Source: Lasiosphaeria ovina (Eukaryota; Ascomycota; Sordariomycetes; Sordariales; Lasiosphaeriaceae). Taken from it: a stretch of 64,000 nt of DNA. Positions 54,977-64,000 of the stretch are shown here, piece by piece; position 1 is the first letter of the stretch; each line of letters opens with the position of its first letter. Position numbers and translations under genes: made by a program. The DNA lies in NCBI GenBank assembly GCA_033439765.1, contig JAULSN010000006.1, positions 558,001 through 622,000 on the forward strand, in the 5' to 3' direction. The notes under the pieces are model-generated. The model did no database searches. It saw only the letters and a program-made list of their open reading frames with translations, and was not told where the DNA came from.

Positions 54977-56712
54977 GCTGGGCAACCTAGGTAGTAGATA
55001 GGTAAATAGGTAGGTAGGTATGGCGGAAGAAGGCTCGAGGCCGGCCGAGCAGGACTCGGCAAAGAAGGCTCGCGTCGCAGTGGGATCTTCACCAAGTGCT
55101 CCGTAGGAACCGAGGGTCAAGTACAAGGTTGGGTTTTTTTTGAACCGGATAGCTGCGCTGCGCTACCTATAGGTCCTGGCGTCCATAGCGACTCTCAAGC
55201 TGCCATGGACATTGCGCGATGGTTCGGATGAAAGAATGGGCCGGCCGAGTCGAGCGAGTTGTGGTGGGTGCTTGGGAGAAAGACAGGAGCCGTGGGGCAA
55301 CAAACTCGCAAGACAAGAAGATAAAGCTCCTGCAGTGGCCAAGGCTGAGTTGAGTTGCCGACCGAGTGCAGAGGCAGACGATGGGAGGCAGATAACGAGC
55401 GGGACGAGGGGCACAACCTAAGTACCGTACCGTAACAGTGTAACCACCTCCTTGCAAGTTGCCAGCCAGTGGATCAAACGATGGGGGCTCGTTCGCCAGG
55501 TTGTGGGGCGTTGGCCCAATTCGTGAGTGAAAGCGGCATCGTGCCTTATCTCTTGGCCAATGAGCGCCGACGAGCTGACGAGTCCTTTTCCCCCTTCCCC
55601 GGTCCAGAAATATTGGCCCTTTCGGTCAGGCAACCATGGCATCACCAACTCCCGGAATGACCAAACCAGGCCTGTGCCGAATCAGTATTATTACCTTAGC
55701 TAATCCAATGCAACTGATAACCCGCATTTTGTATTAGTTTCGTTGTGTACCTATGTTTTGTTTCGTCTGCTCTAAGGCAGGAGCGACTTCAACAATTAGA
55801 TCAATCGCCAAAGTGAAATAGCTTATACACATCACCACGCACACACTAAAATAAGCACAGTTAACCATTTGCCGCAGTACAGCAATAAGCCAAACAATTG
55901 AACGGCACCGACAGAGTCATACCTTTCTCTGTATATCTGGCCTTGAAGTGGTTCCATGATACGGAATACTTTTCCCGCATTATAGGTTCTATACAAAGTA
56001 CCTAGGTTCAACACAATGATACAACACAAAGCACAACACATCACGAACAAGCAACAAATCATGTCCATGTCTTTGAAATCAACCTGGGATCTCAAATTGT
56101 CCAGTCAGTCAATAGATGTGCAACTGCCACAACCCGCGTACCTCCTTGCCTTACGGAGTATTTCTACCTTATTTCGACAGCCAGCCGGTATGTACTTGTA
56201 CTCAGGGCTTGGTCACGTCTCGTCCGGTCTCCCAGTCAACGTATTCCCGAGCCACTCAACCCCTATCTAGGTAAGAGGGGAGATTGCCACACACTACCTT
56301 ATTTAAATAGTTACAACAGAATATAAGACCACACCAAAGCTCAAGCGTATTGAGCTATCCAGGTGACTTTCTCCACGTCAGCCTCGTTGTCTAGCCTCTG
56401 CTTCGTCCTCCCCACGCTATTGCGGATACTATTGCCTGATCAGTGGTCCCCAGATAAAAGACAGACCCAGAAGAGAAATAACAGGGGGAAAAAGAGGCAC
56501 ACAAGAACACCCAATCCCAGTTACTTCCACACGAGCCTGAAAGCCTCAAGCCTAGGCTGCGGCCAACGAGCCCCCCAAGGCCCCTCAGACACTCCGCCGC
56601 TGGCAAGGTCTGCCCCAAAGTGTCCGCAACAAAAAAAGCAACCATGTTCTCCCAAACTCCGCGAAATTCGTTTATTCATGTTAGTCATCAGTCTGCCGGC
56701 CTTGGACCTAGC
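54977..56712. other. Spacer between repeat membrane protein and RING ligase genes
   Basis: About 1.7 kb. The left part is the promoter of the membrane protein gene, including TAGGTAGGTAGG units near 54993-55020; the right part is the 3' flank of the RING gene. Short open frames here show no domain. Confidence 0.5.
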
Positions 56713-58560
56713 CTAGCGTCTGCGGTCTCTCTCCGAATTTCGATTAGGTCCCCGTCCGAGATGGTCCCTAAGCCAGATCAGTGGGTTGTGGCTGGTCTGT
56801 CCGTCACGGTTGTCCCGCTCTCCGCTGCCAGGACGTCGTCTGCTGGCGTTGCTACCGCCGTATATGCCCCCCGACACAGGCATATTCCAGTTATCGTATC
56901 CCTGCCGTGGCTGCGAGGGACCGCTCTCTTCATCGCGATCTCGTGGCAGTGAGGGACTTCTATCCCTAGCACTGGCACCGGCACCGGCACCGGCACCGGC
57001 ACTGGCACTGGCACTGGCACTGGCACTGGCACGGTTATCGGAAAACGAATAGGTTCGGGAACTGGAAGGCGACAAAGAGGAACGGCGCGACTGTCCAGGT
57101 CGCGAGCTGGGCGGCGAAAGTCCGGCCGCAGTGCGAATAGAATTGAGTCGCTGTTCGTTCTCCCTGGAAGTGCGAAGACGATCCGGGCGCTCCGGACGTT
57201 CTGGTCGACCAGCCTGTGACGATTGATGTGAAAATGGTGACGGGAAAGGCAACGGCTCTGGAAACAACACGTTAGGGGCGGCTGTAGGTGTCCGAGGTTG
57301 CTGTCTCTGCTCAGTGGCCGCGTCAGGCGCCTGCCGCTGCTGCGCGTTATTCCGGCCCTCGCCACCTGCTTCGATTGGCGCACGGCAAATGGGACAGGTG
57401 TTGTGCTGCCTCAGCCAGAGTTTGACGCAGTCACCATGGAACCAGTGCTTGCAGGGCAATAACAAAACCTGGTCACCCTTGTGTAGCTCTTCTATGCAGA
57501 TTGTGCACTCGGCCTTGCCCTCTGGCCCGAGCATTTCGTCGTCGACCTGCTTTTGTTCCAACTGCTCAATGGCGGTTTGGGACGCAGGCGGTGCGGCATT
57601 TGACTGCGGATTAGCCTCCATGAGCGTAGTAATTATACGATCAAGAGCCTCCTGGGTGTATACTCCATCGCCATGGACTGCCATCTGCGGGTTGAGCAAG
57701 GTCGAAAGAAACTCCTGGAGGAAGCCAAGCTGTGGAAGGCCCCCTCCTGCCTGTCGATTCCTATCGTTGGCATCTGGAGGTGGCGCTGGATTCATGATAT
57801 GTGCAAACAGCCTGGGGGCGCCACGATTGTTAGTCCTTCTAACAGGTCCTGGAGTGCGAGGGTGTCCTAGGAAGACATACGTGCCAAAGTCAGAGCCCGG
57901 TCCGCCCCGGCCAGTCGTGATCGTCACGCTCGTGGCATCAACGGAGATGGGCCCGGACCTAAATGCTGCACGCTGAACTCTCGGGAAGGCAGGGAAGCGA
58001 AGATCGTCTGGAGTACGTCTTGAATGAAACGATGGCGGGGGAAGCGGCCCTCTTGCAGCGCCGTCGTTCATGTTCCTAAGCATGTCGGCAAATCGCCGCA
58101 TGGTCGCATCCCCGTCGCCATGGTCCGGTAATGGGCTGTTAGACTCGCGGGGTCCGGGCGGCGAGAACCGCGGTGGTTGGCGTGGGAAGAAACCCCCCGG
58201 CCCGGACTGCAAATAATCATCGAGATCGCCTTCATCGGGATCGGAGTAGGATGCCGCACGAGGGTTGCGAAAGCCAAAGCCAAAGCTGCTAAAGTCTGTG
58301 GGAGGCGAGGGAAAGTCGTCCATATCACGAGGATCGCTATGAGGCTCGATCTGTGGGATTGTTAGCAAGGGGTGTGCATGCGGAAGCACATGGCCAACAC
58401 TGACGATCTCGGTAAAGTCGCTGCTGCAACGCGTACACTGGAGTGGATCGCGCTCGGCACGGTACCATTCGTGGTTGCAATCATGGCAATAGACGACCTC
58501 TCTGCCGGGGACGGGGTCCAAGTGGCCGTTGCCCTGGAGGGAGCTGAATGGCGATGCCAT
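56713..58560 (-). CDS. RING-H2 E3 ubiquitin ligase (RNF115/126 type)
   Basis: Exons 58405-58560, 57881-58350 and 56713-57811, giving 574 aa. Both introns (54 and 69 nt) are stop-free and keep frame, so an unspliced reading of 615 aa is also open. Removal of the first joins DFTEI to IEPHSDPRD, the expected sequence after an N-terminal zinc ribbon with two CxxC pairs (YCHDCNHEW, CTRCSSDF). Removal of the second gives FGTLFAHIMNP. The RING-H2 finger spans about residues 311-351 with CTICIEEL, CKHWFHGDCV and CPICR, all ligands present. The C-terminal 200 residues are disordered, Ser/Pro/Arg-rich, with an Ala-Ser/Ala-Gly run encoded by a hexamer microsatellite. By family it transfers ubiquitin from an E2 to cytosolic or endosomal substrates; substrates are unknown. 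Confidence 0.88.
   Translation of the reverse strand: MASPFSSLQGNGHLDPVPGREVVYCHDCNHEWYRAERDPLQCTRCSSDFTEIVSVGHVLPHAHPLLTIPQIEPHSDPRDMDDFPSPPTDFSSFGFGFRNPRAASYSDPDEGDLDDYLQSGPGGFFPRQPPRFSPPGPRESNSPLPDHGDGDATMRRFADMLRNMNDGAARGPLPPPSFHSRRTPDDLRFPAFPRVQRAAFRSGPISVDATSVTITTGRGGPGSDFGTYVFLGHPRTPGPVRRTNNRGAPRLFAHIMNPAPPPDANDRNRQAGGGLPQLGFLQEFLSTLLNPQMAVHGDGVYTQEALDRIITTLMEANPQSNAAPPASQTAIEQLEQKQVDDEMLGPEGKAECTICIEELHKGDQVLLLPCKHWFHGDCVKLWLRQHNTCPICRAPIEAGGEGRNNAQQRQAPDAATEQRQQPRTPTAAPNVLFPEPLPFPSPFSHQSSQAGRPERPERPDRLRTSRENEQRLNSIRTAAGLSPPSSRPGQSRRSSLSPSSSRTYSFSDNRASASASASASAGAGAGAGASARDRSPSLPRDRDEESGPSQPRQGYDNWNMPVSGGIYGGSNASRRRPGSGERDNRDGQTSHNPLIWLRDHLGRGPNRNSERDRRR
56969..57032 (-). repeat. GGCACT/GGCACC hexamer microsatellite inside the RING gene
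   Basis: About ten hexamers (ACTGGC and ACCGGC on the plus strand) encode the alternating Ala-Ser then Ala-Gly run in the disordered tail of the RING ligase. The unit keeps frame, so length changes would be tolerated. Confidence 0.92.
57812..57880 (-). other. 69-nt stop-free intron in RING ligase gene
   Basis: Starts GTATGTCTTC, has ACTAAC 21 nt before the end, and ends CCCCCAG on the transcribed strand. Length is 23 codons without a stop. The sites are near-perfect fungal consensus, so splicing is expected. Confidence 0.8.
58351..58404 (-). other. 54-nt stop-free intron in RING ligase gene
   Basis: Starts GTCAGT (a weaker donor), has GCTAAC close to the end and ends CCACAG. Length is 18 codons without a stop. 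Its removal restores the expected TEI-IEP sequence after the zinc ribbon. Confidence 0.72.
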
Positions 58561-60384
58561 AACCGTCGGTCGACTCCGCTGCTGACTCTCGCGGTAAAGG
58601 TAAAGGGCGGCGAGTCCCAGGCCGGCAGTAAGACCGGCAGCTCGAAGTGCTTGGAAAGCCAGTCTGCCGGGTTGACCCCCAGAAAAAAGCGAGGGCGACT
58701 GTCTCGGATCAAAGTCGTGGGGTCCGGACGAGCTCCGCGGGCTTCGATCGAGTTCCGTTCTTGAATCCCGAGTCTCGGTCGCAGGGTTGATTATGGTCGG
58801 TACCTAATGTCGGCGGGGTAGGCAGATGGATACCCGAAATTCAGGATGCCAGGGTAGATGCCCTATGTGGTGCGTTCTCCTCCCGCCGTAGGTTGTAGTC
58901 GCAGAAAGACACTGCTCAGCTCGGAAGCTGAGGCGCTGCCAGTTATAAGGCTAGCAGATGAGGTAATGAGGTGAGGTGGATAGTGGATAGTGGGACGGTG
59001 GTCGGGATGCGAGGGGGACCCTTGGCCTCCGGGATGTGCGTCACGGAACGCCTGCTCTAGAAATTAAGGTATCCACGCAGGTAATAAGGTAGGACGAAGT
59101 GGCTCCCCAGCAGTTTCGTTTTTTGTATGGGCTTCGCGTGCGGTTTTAGGCTGTGCACGCTGTCGCACGTCGCCACACAACCTTCGTCGAGTAGGTGCTT
59201 CTCCCTGGTTGATGTTCTGCACATTCCTAGAAGGTTTGAGGAGGGGCGAGGCTCGTAAGGCGTTTGCCAAGTAATAACATGGCCGTGCCAGGCGTCAAGT
59301 AAGGTAGCCAAGTCAAGTTGACTATCGTGACGAGAGGGTGACAGCGTTTTGGTAAAAAGTGCCTTACTGAGAACTACGTAGGGTCCAGGTTTTGACAGTG
59401 CCCAAAGCTCCGCATGGCAAGTGGGCTGTCAACTGACGTTCAACCCCGCAGCCCTATCATGGAAGCCGCGCCCTTCTCATGCTTGAAGGCCTGAGGTTAA
59501 ATCCCTCCTTCCCCCCATCCATTGGGGCTGTGCAATCTTGTTAAGCAGACCATATTTTAGTTCACCTTGTTGCGTATATTACCTAGGTAATCTTCACATG
59601 TACAAGCGCCAACCTCAAGATATAATCTGTTGCTCTGGGTTGTCTTGATCGTCGATCGACAGAAATTTAGATATCAACTGGAATTAAGGCACCAAGATAG
59701 CTCGCACGGTAAGAAATAGGGTAGGTACCTGCTTCACCGTAAGGGAAGGTCTTATCTATCTAGATGGATCGGTAGGTTGAATAGGCAATCTCGAATCGAA
59801 AGTTGCCGAAAGAAACTGAGCCAAGGCAGCGATGACTTCGATGCTCATTGACGAACACGAGAATCAAGTGGTTTGATCCCGAGACCTAGAGCTACACCTA
59901 GCACTAGAAATCTAGATCTCGGGCAGGCTCACCTCTGTCACGCGTTTCATTCTCTCACAACTTCTTGTGACCACCTATAGGCGTTCTTCGGATTGGGGGG
60001 AAGCGCGCACAGCCACCGAACAGGCACCGCCACAAAGCCTCTCCTGACAGGTTAACTATATCAATCTGCCTAAGACTTACAATCATCGAATTAGCCCTAG
60101 TGCGTAACATCTTGTGAAACTGGTCTTCAGTTTTGTTACTTTTTTATGTCTCGCTCTCTGCATCCAGTAACGAAATGGAAATGAGTGTCAATATAAACGA
60201 CGCCTCCCGAAGCCATGATAAAAATACAACAGTCGTCGGCGTTTAGTCGCCTACTTGTCCGAGTGAACCTTTTCGGGATGCCGAATTAAGAGATCCCCGC
60301 CAGATTAAGCGTGAGCCGCGCTTCAAAGTGGTTGCTTCGGATCGCTCCCCAACGAGACAGAAATAGCGCGGAGAGGAAAGAAAT
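58561..60384. other. Spacer between RING ligase promoter side and FIS1 3' side
   Basis: About 1.8 kb. It becomes AT-richer to the right and has TAAGGTAGG-like words near 59085, 59300 and 59725. No open frame with a plausible start or domain is present; a weak stem-loop near 59460-59510 does not qualify as a tRNA. Confidence 0.5.
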
Positions 60385-61091
60385 TCACCGCTTCCGGCCC
60401 AGATTCCTCAGGAGAAGGCCGCCAATCACTCCGGCCGCGACCGCGATGCCGCTCACGATAGCCACGCCCACTAGCCCTTCCTTGGTGACCTTGTCGTTGA
60501 TCAGGGACTGCAGGTCTAGTGCCTGGAGGTTCGTAGGTTCCTTGTCGAGGAGCAGCTCGTTGTATCGGCGCGCCTCGCCGTAGTTCCCGAGCTTGTAGTT
60601 CCCCAGCGCCAGGTAGAAGAGGCACTCGCGCCGCCGTTCGGGCGCCGTCCGAAATATCTCGGACAGCAGCATGACGCCGAGGTGCTGTTCGGGGCGCGTG
60701 TTCGATTTCACCAGTCCCTAGAATAGCGCGGCAGAGCCGGTCAATAGCCGCAGATGAAACGTCGAAGCAGGTCAAATGTGACGGACACCGTGTCCGCAGG
60801 AAGAGAGTGGTTGGGAATGGAGACATACCCATGCGTAGTTGAACTTGGTCTGCACACCCGCCATGTCGCCCTCCTTCTCATACTGGGCGCGCAAAACCTC
60901 CAGCTCTTCATCTCGTAGCGGCCTGTGTTGTTTCGATTCCCTGGTTAGCAAGAACCTCGTTAAAAGTTCGACGAGACGGGTGGCGGGGGGCACTCACGTG
61001 TCCGCATCGACTGCGTCTGTTCTCTGGAGTTAGCAAGGGTGCTCAGCTTGACACGCTCGGTTTTGAAGGACCTACGGGGAAGTGTTGTCAT
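60385..61091 (-). CDS. FIS1: Mitochondrial fission protein Fis1
   Basis: Four exons: 61076-61091 (16 nt), 60998-61016 (19 nt), 60829-60922 and 60385-60717, giving 153 aa, the family's normal size. Splicing the two tiny exons yields MTTLPHAVDADTPLRDEEL, which runs into [19 protein letters not shown] and NYAWGLVKSN, all landmark Fis1 sequence. The TPR-like helices continue with [27 protein letters not shown] and [18 protein letters not shown]. The C-terminus has one membrane helix ([20 protein letters not shown]) and a short basic tail (RNLGRKR), the usual tail anchor for the mitochondrial outer membrane and peroxisomes. Fis1 serves as receptor for adaptors of the dynamin Dnm1. It is divergent from SPC24 with 642 bases between start codons. 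Confidence 0.95.
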
Positions 61092-61733
61092 TTTGAGCTG
61101 CGATGCGTAGTTTCTCCGCTGGGCTACGGGGGTCGAGATATCGCTGAATGGTGGACGAGGGTTTCGACTATTTTAGACGCGGTGATAGCGGTTCGTAGGA
61201 TATTATGGAGAGGCGCGTGGCTACGCGATGCTGGTGCTGGTGCTGGTGCTGGTGCTGGTGCTGATGGTGACGGCTGAATGAAGCTCAGGCCACTCGTTTT
61301 CCAAGCATGTGCCACCGATGACGACGACCCCTGGCAGGCGCTGGAACAAGGTCCGATAAGATAAGGAAATTTCGCCCCTCACCCGCACCCGCACCTGCGC
61401 CCGTCTAGCCGCACTGTCGCCGGGGTGACGGGCAGAACGTTTTGGCCGTTAATTGCATTACGGCGCAGGCACGGTCGCGCGGGTCGTCAATACCTTGCAT
61501 TAATTAGGCATCGAAGATAGATAATCGCGAAACCGAATTCCTTGCTTCCGGCGTACGACAGCTATAATCCGAACCATTTCACGCGTTTTTACAAAGAGAC
61601 CAGCAAAGACCGAATTCGTATCGCATCTCGTCGCATCGTTTGGTACCAAACAATCCAAAGGCGAAGCTGCATTGGCGCATCCAATCCTCAAATCCGTCGA
61701 TATATGTAAACTTCTCTTCAAACTACCGTCAAG
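61092..61733. promoter_or_regulatory. Divergent promoter region of FIS1 and SPC24
   Basis: 642 bases separate the two ATGs. The region holds a perfect CTGGTG hexamer array at 61228-61263 and a run of GCACCC/GCACCT words near 61383-61396. Both genes start within it, so it is probably a shared promoter. Confidence 0.6.
61228..61263. repeat. (GTGCTG)6 hexamer repeat in FIS1/SPC24 promoter
   Basis: Six copies of a GCTGGT-type hexamer, about 140 bases upstream of the FIS1 start codon. It could be read as Ala/Pro or Leu/Val codons, but no gene covers it. Confidence 0.9.
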
Positions 61734-62458
61734 ATGCTTCTCGAAGAAGACCCATCCACGGTACGACAGCTACCCCCCCCCCCCCGGGGCACTGGGGTTT
61801 TAGTTATTTATTTCCGTCCTCGTCATACTGACCGCGCCCCTCTTCACAGCTGATCAAGCACACGATCGCCAACTTCAATATCGCGCCGGACCGCATCGCC
61901 GTGGCGCGCGTGGCCGAGTCGCTTTCTACGCTGCAGCAGGCGCGCGACCTGCGGCTGCGCGACGCCGAGGGCTCGCTGAAGCGGCTGGCGCGCACGCTGC
62001 ACACGCTGCAGTCGCAGCACGGGGAGCTGACGGGGGCGCACTCGTCGGCGGCGCACGCGAGCGAGATCGCGCGGCTCGACACGCAAAAGTTCCGCATCGC
62101 CAAGGCCGCGTCCGACCTCGAGATGGAGACGGAGCGCCTGCAGGCCCAGGCCGCCGACCTGGCCGCCCGCCTGCAGGAGCTGGAGCTGCAGGGCGTCGAC
62201 GGCGGGGCGTCTTCGTCTTCGACGTCGGCTTCGTCGGGGACCGTCGAGGACGAGGTGCTCCTGCGCCTCAAGGTCTACCGCAGCCTGGGCATCGAGATTG
62301 AGCGCGACGGCATGGGCGGCGGCAAGGACGGCAGCACGGGCGGCGAGTTCACCCGCGCCGTCGTGCGCAACGACCGCAAGGGCGACGTGCACGTCATCAA
62401 CATCGACCGCAAGTTCTCGCGCTTCTTTTATGCCAACTACTTTTGGCAGACGCTATGA
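61734..62458 (+). CDS. SPC24: Kinetochore Ndc80-complex subunit Spc24
   Basis: Two exons, 61734-61760 and 61850-62458, giving 211 aa. The ATG at 61734 gives MLLEEDPST, joined to [21 protein letters not shown] coiled coil with heptads covers about residues 35-130 ([20 protein letters not shown], then [20 protein letters not shown]). The globular C-terminal part has [14 protein letters not shown] and ends [18 protein letters not shown] with [10 protein letters not shown], the conserved signature of Spc24. Spc24 pairs with Spc25 at the inner end of the Ndc80 complex and docks it to Mis12 and CENP-T type receptors at the kinetochore. The only intron contains a run of 14 C. A Gly-rich loop ([13 protein letters not shown]) interrupts the globular domain. 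It is divergent from FIS1. Confidence 0.93.
61771..61784. repeat. Poly-C tract in SPC24 intron
   Basis: Fourteen consecutive C followed by GGGG in the 89-nt intron of SPC24. The tract lies near the donor side. Confidence 0.9.
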
Positions 62459-63195
62459 TGGAATGGCGGGGATTGCATGTGTGGCCACGATTATATTACG
62501 CACGGTTTTGCTTAAAGGGAAAATGGTTGAGGTGGCTGGGCGGCGTTTAGGTTCTTTTGCGCATATACCATTGCTTTATTCCCTTGGTCATTTGGAAACA
62601 GGATAGCTTTCGGATTAGAGGTGCCTCGAATTGCAACATCTTCCTCTTTTTTCGAGACTGGGCTATGAACTCAGCTACCTATACCTAGCATATCCGGTGA
62701 CGCTAACCCTACTCCGTGAACCGAGAATGCGGTTGTTCTGGCCACCGAATTCGGCTTGCGCATGCTGCCACTTTCGGCCGCTTCAACACCGAGTGCACCA
62801 CTCCCTTGTAAAGTGTTTCGTTCGTCCCATGATGGCGCAATTTTAAGTAGGGGAAATCGCCTTTTTATTTTCGCAGGTCGGGCCAATTTTAACAGGATGA
62901 ACGTCGTGATGCATCTGTCGTCTTCATTCGGAAAAAATGCCATTGAACTACGGATAAGCTTTGGGCTCCGGTTGCTATCTACCTGCTCTTTCTTTAGTTC
63001 CTCTCTCTCTCTCCAATTGACTTAATACCTCCCAGCGCATGATAATATTGATGAGGTCAGTCTTGTAAAGAAGCAACAAAGGTAGGGTGAACGAATGTAG
63101 ATTAAAAGTTAAGGAAGGAAAATGAAAAGGAAGCTATCGCAGTAACTGTGGGCACCCAATAGATTTTATCCTGTCAGCGCCTACAGGTTGAGACT

Positions 63196-63330
63196 ATAGG
63201 GATTATAATAGCTTTTACCTCCCTCGGCGAAAAACCTATAGGGTGAGCCGTAAGGTGTTGAGGCCTTTTAAATCTTGGAAAGTCCCCGGCTAACAAATAT
63301 TCAAGGGTTGGATTGTACTTTATCTTCTTC
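63196..63330 (+). repeat. Diverged direct repeat, copy 1
   Basis: Begins ATAGGGATTATAATAGC, contains ACCTCCCTCGGCGA, TCTTGGAAA and ends near ATTCAAGGGTTGGATTGTA. The same order of blocks recurs 390 bases further right. C-to-T and G-to-A type differences are frequent between copies. Confidence 0.75.
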
Positions 63331-63585
63331 ACAACACCTAACCCTCCCAGCGGTTCGTACGATCCCCAACAGCAACCCTTTCCCTGAAGCGGTCTGGTAT
63401 ATAGAGACCAGTTGCCAGTTGGTTCTCGGACCGGGTCCCAACCAGGTGTCCAAGAGTACACTCCAATCCCTGAATTTTTGTTGGCATGGTATATGGGAAG
63501 AAGAAAAAGAGTATCGCAAATAGCCTGGCTAAAAATGCCTGAAATAAGTGTTTTTAGAGAAGAGATAGGCCTCCAGGATTCCAAA

Positions 63586-63720
63586 ATAGGGATTCTAAAG
63601 CTATTACCTCCCTCGGCGAGGCCGAGCCGTCATTGCTGCCCGGGGCCCTTCAGATCTTGGAAAAAGTTTCCCGCTAATAAACATTCAACAAACATTCAGG
63701 GATTGGACTGTATCTCACTT
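63586..63720 (+). repeat. Diverged direct repeat, copy 2
   Basis: Begins ATAGGGATTCTAAAGC, shares ACCTCCCTCGGCGA, ATCTTGGAAA and ATTCAGGGATTGGACTGTA with copy 1 in the same order. It is GC-richer than copy 1 in the middle. Confidence 0.75.
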
Positions 63721-64000
63721 GTTGGTTTGTCAAGTTGATGGTCTATTACTAACATAAAACTGCAAAGGCCGGAGGTGGCGCTCGTCTCAATGACATTCCG
63801 AGTCGAGGTGCCTGTGAGTGGACTCTAGGTCTACGGCGTTACACCCAGCATCCAATGCTTCCAACCCTCATCAGCCAGGATCGACGAGGGGCATAGTAGC
63901 GGAATATGGTCATAAGCCCCGATCTGGTCGTCTCATCTTCCGGCCAAGGCGACATGTTGGCGGCCAAAGTAACAGGGCTGAGCTGGAGCCGTCAGCCTTA

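Larger units (their letters stand above)
62459..64000. other. Gene-free right end with degenerate repeats
   Basis: The part to about 63100 is 3' flank of SPC24, AT-richer than the genes. From 63196 on there are two diverged direct copies and a partial inverted copy of a sequence of roughly 130 bp. No transposase or reverse transcriptase reading is visible; open frames are short. Confidence 0.55.

Noticed and set aside
59455..59515. tRNA-like segment with a CAT loop and a GAGG/CCTC stem
   Set aside because: The anticodon loop would have eight bases, the T-loop lacks the TTC-A core, and there is no D-arm or matching acceptor stem.
62631..63025. Short open frames after SPC24
   Set aside because: Less than 100 codons, AT-rich, no motif; treated as 3' flank.

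Overview
The window is nuclear DNA from a filamentous ascomycete (Pezizomycotina, most likely Sordariomycetes). Eighteen protein-coding genes can be supported, one of them only as a 30-base 3' end. The evidence for a fungus is short introns (about 50-175 nt) with GTAAGT/GTATGT donors, CTAAC-type branch sites and CAG/TAG acceptors, moderately GC-rich exons, gene-poor spacers of 1-5 kb full of short repeats, and protein families typical of filamentous fungi (GPI-anchored GH17 glucanase, fungal PAS-domain protein, complex I 29.9 kDa subunit, PRC2 subunit EED). I rebuilt exon structures by checking that every donor/acceptor pair keeps the reading frame; summed exon lengths are multiples of three for all multi-exon genes.

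Layout. 0-10 kb: tail of an unknown gene, an alpha-arrestin (-), a 4 kb spacer, a LIV-1-type ZIP metal transporter (-). 10-24 kb: a propeller-like plus PI-PLC X-domain protein (+), a GH17 glucanase of the EglC type (-), a full-length ABCC/MRP transporter (+). 24-30 kb: complex I 29.9 kDa subunit (+), RNA polymerase I factor Rrn11 (+), and EED (-), the last two convergent. 30-34.6 kb: a long spacer without a supportable gene. 34.6-43 kb: a fungal PAS protein (+), a Yip1-family Golgi protein (+), a cation/H+ exchanger (-). 44-52 kb: Hrq1 helicase (-) and a RanBP1-domain protein (-). 53-59 kb: an unrecognised single-pass membrane protein built of two kinds of tandem repeat (-), and a RING-H2 E3 ligase (-). 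60-62.5 kb: Fis1 (-) and Spc24 (+) sharing a divergent promoter. 62.5-64 kb: a gene-free stretch with degenerate direct and inverted repeats.

The genes do not form a metabolic or defence cluster; this is an ordinary chromosomal interval of mostly housekeeping and membrane functions. Functional themes that recur are cation handling (ZIP transporter, cation exchanger), membrane traffic and ubiquitin (arrestin, Yip1 protein, RING ligase), chromosome biology (EED, Hrq1, Spc24) and mitochondria (complex I subunit, Fis1). The most unusual items are the repeat-built membrane protein at 53-55 kb, four introns whose length is a multiple of three and which lack stop codons, a PAS domain apparently split by a long acidic insert, and the dispersed repeats at the right edge. 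I found no CRISPR array, rRNA, convincing tRNA or intact transposon.
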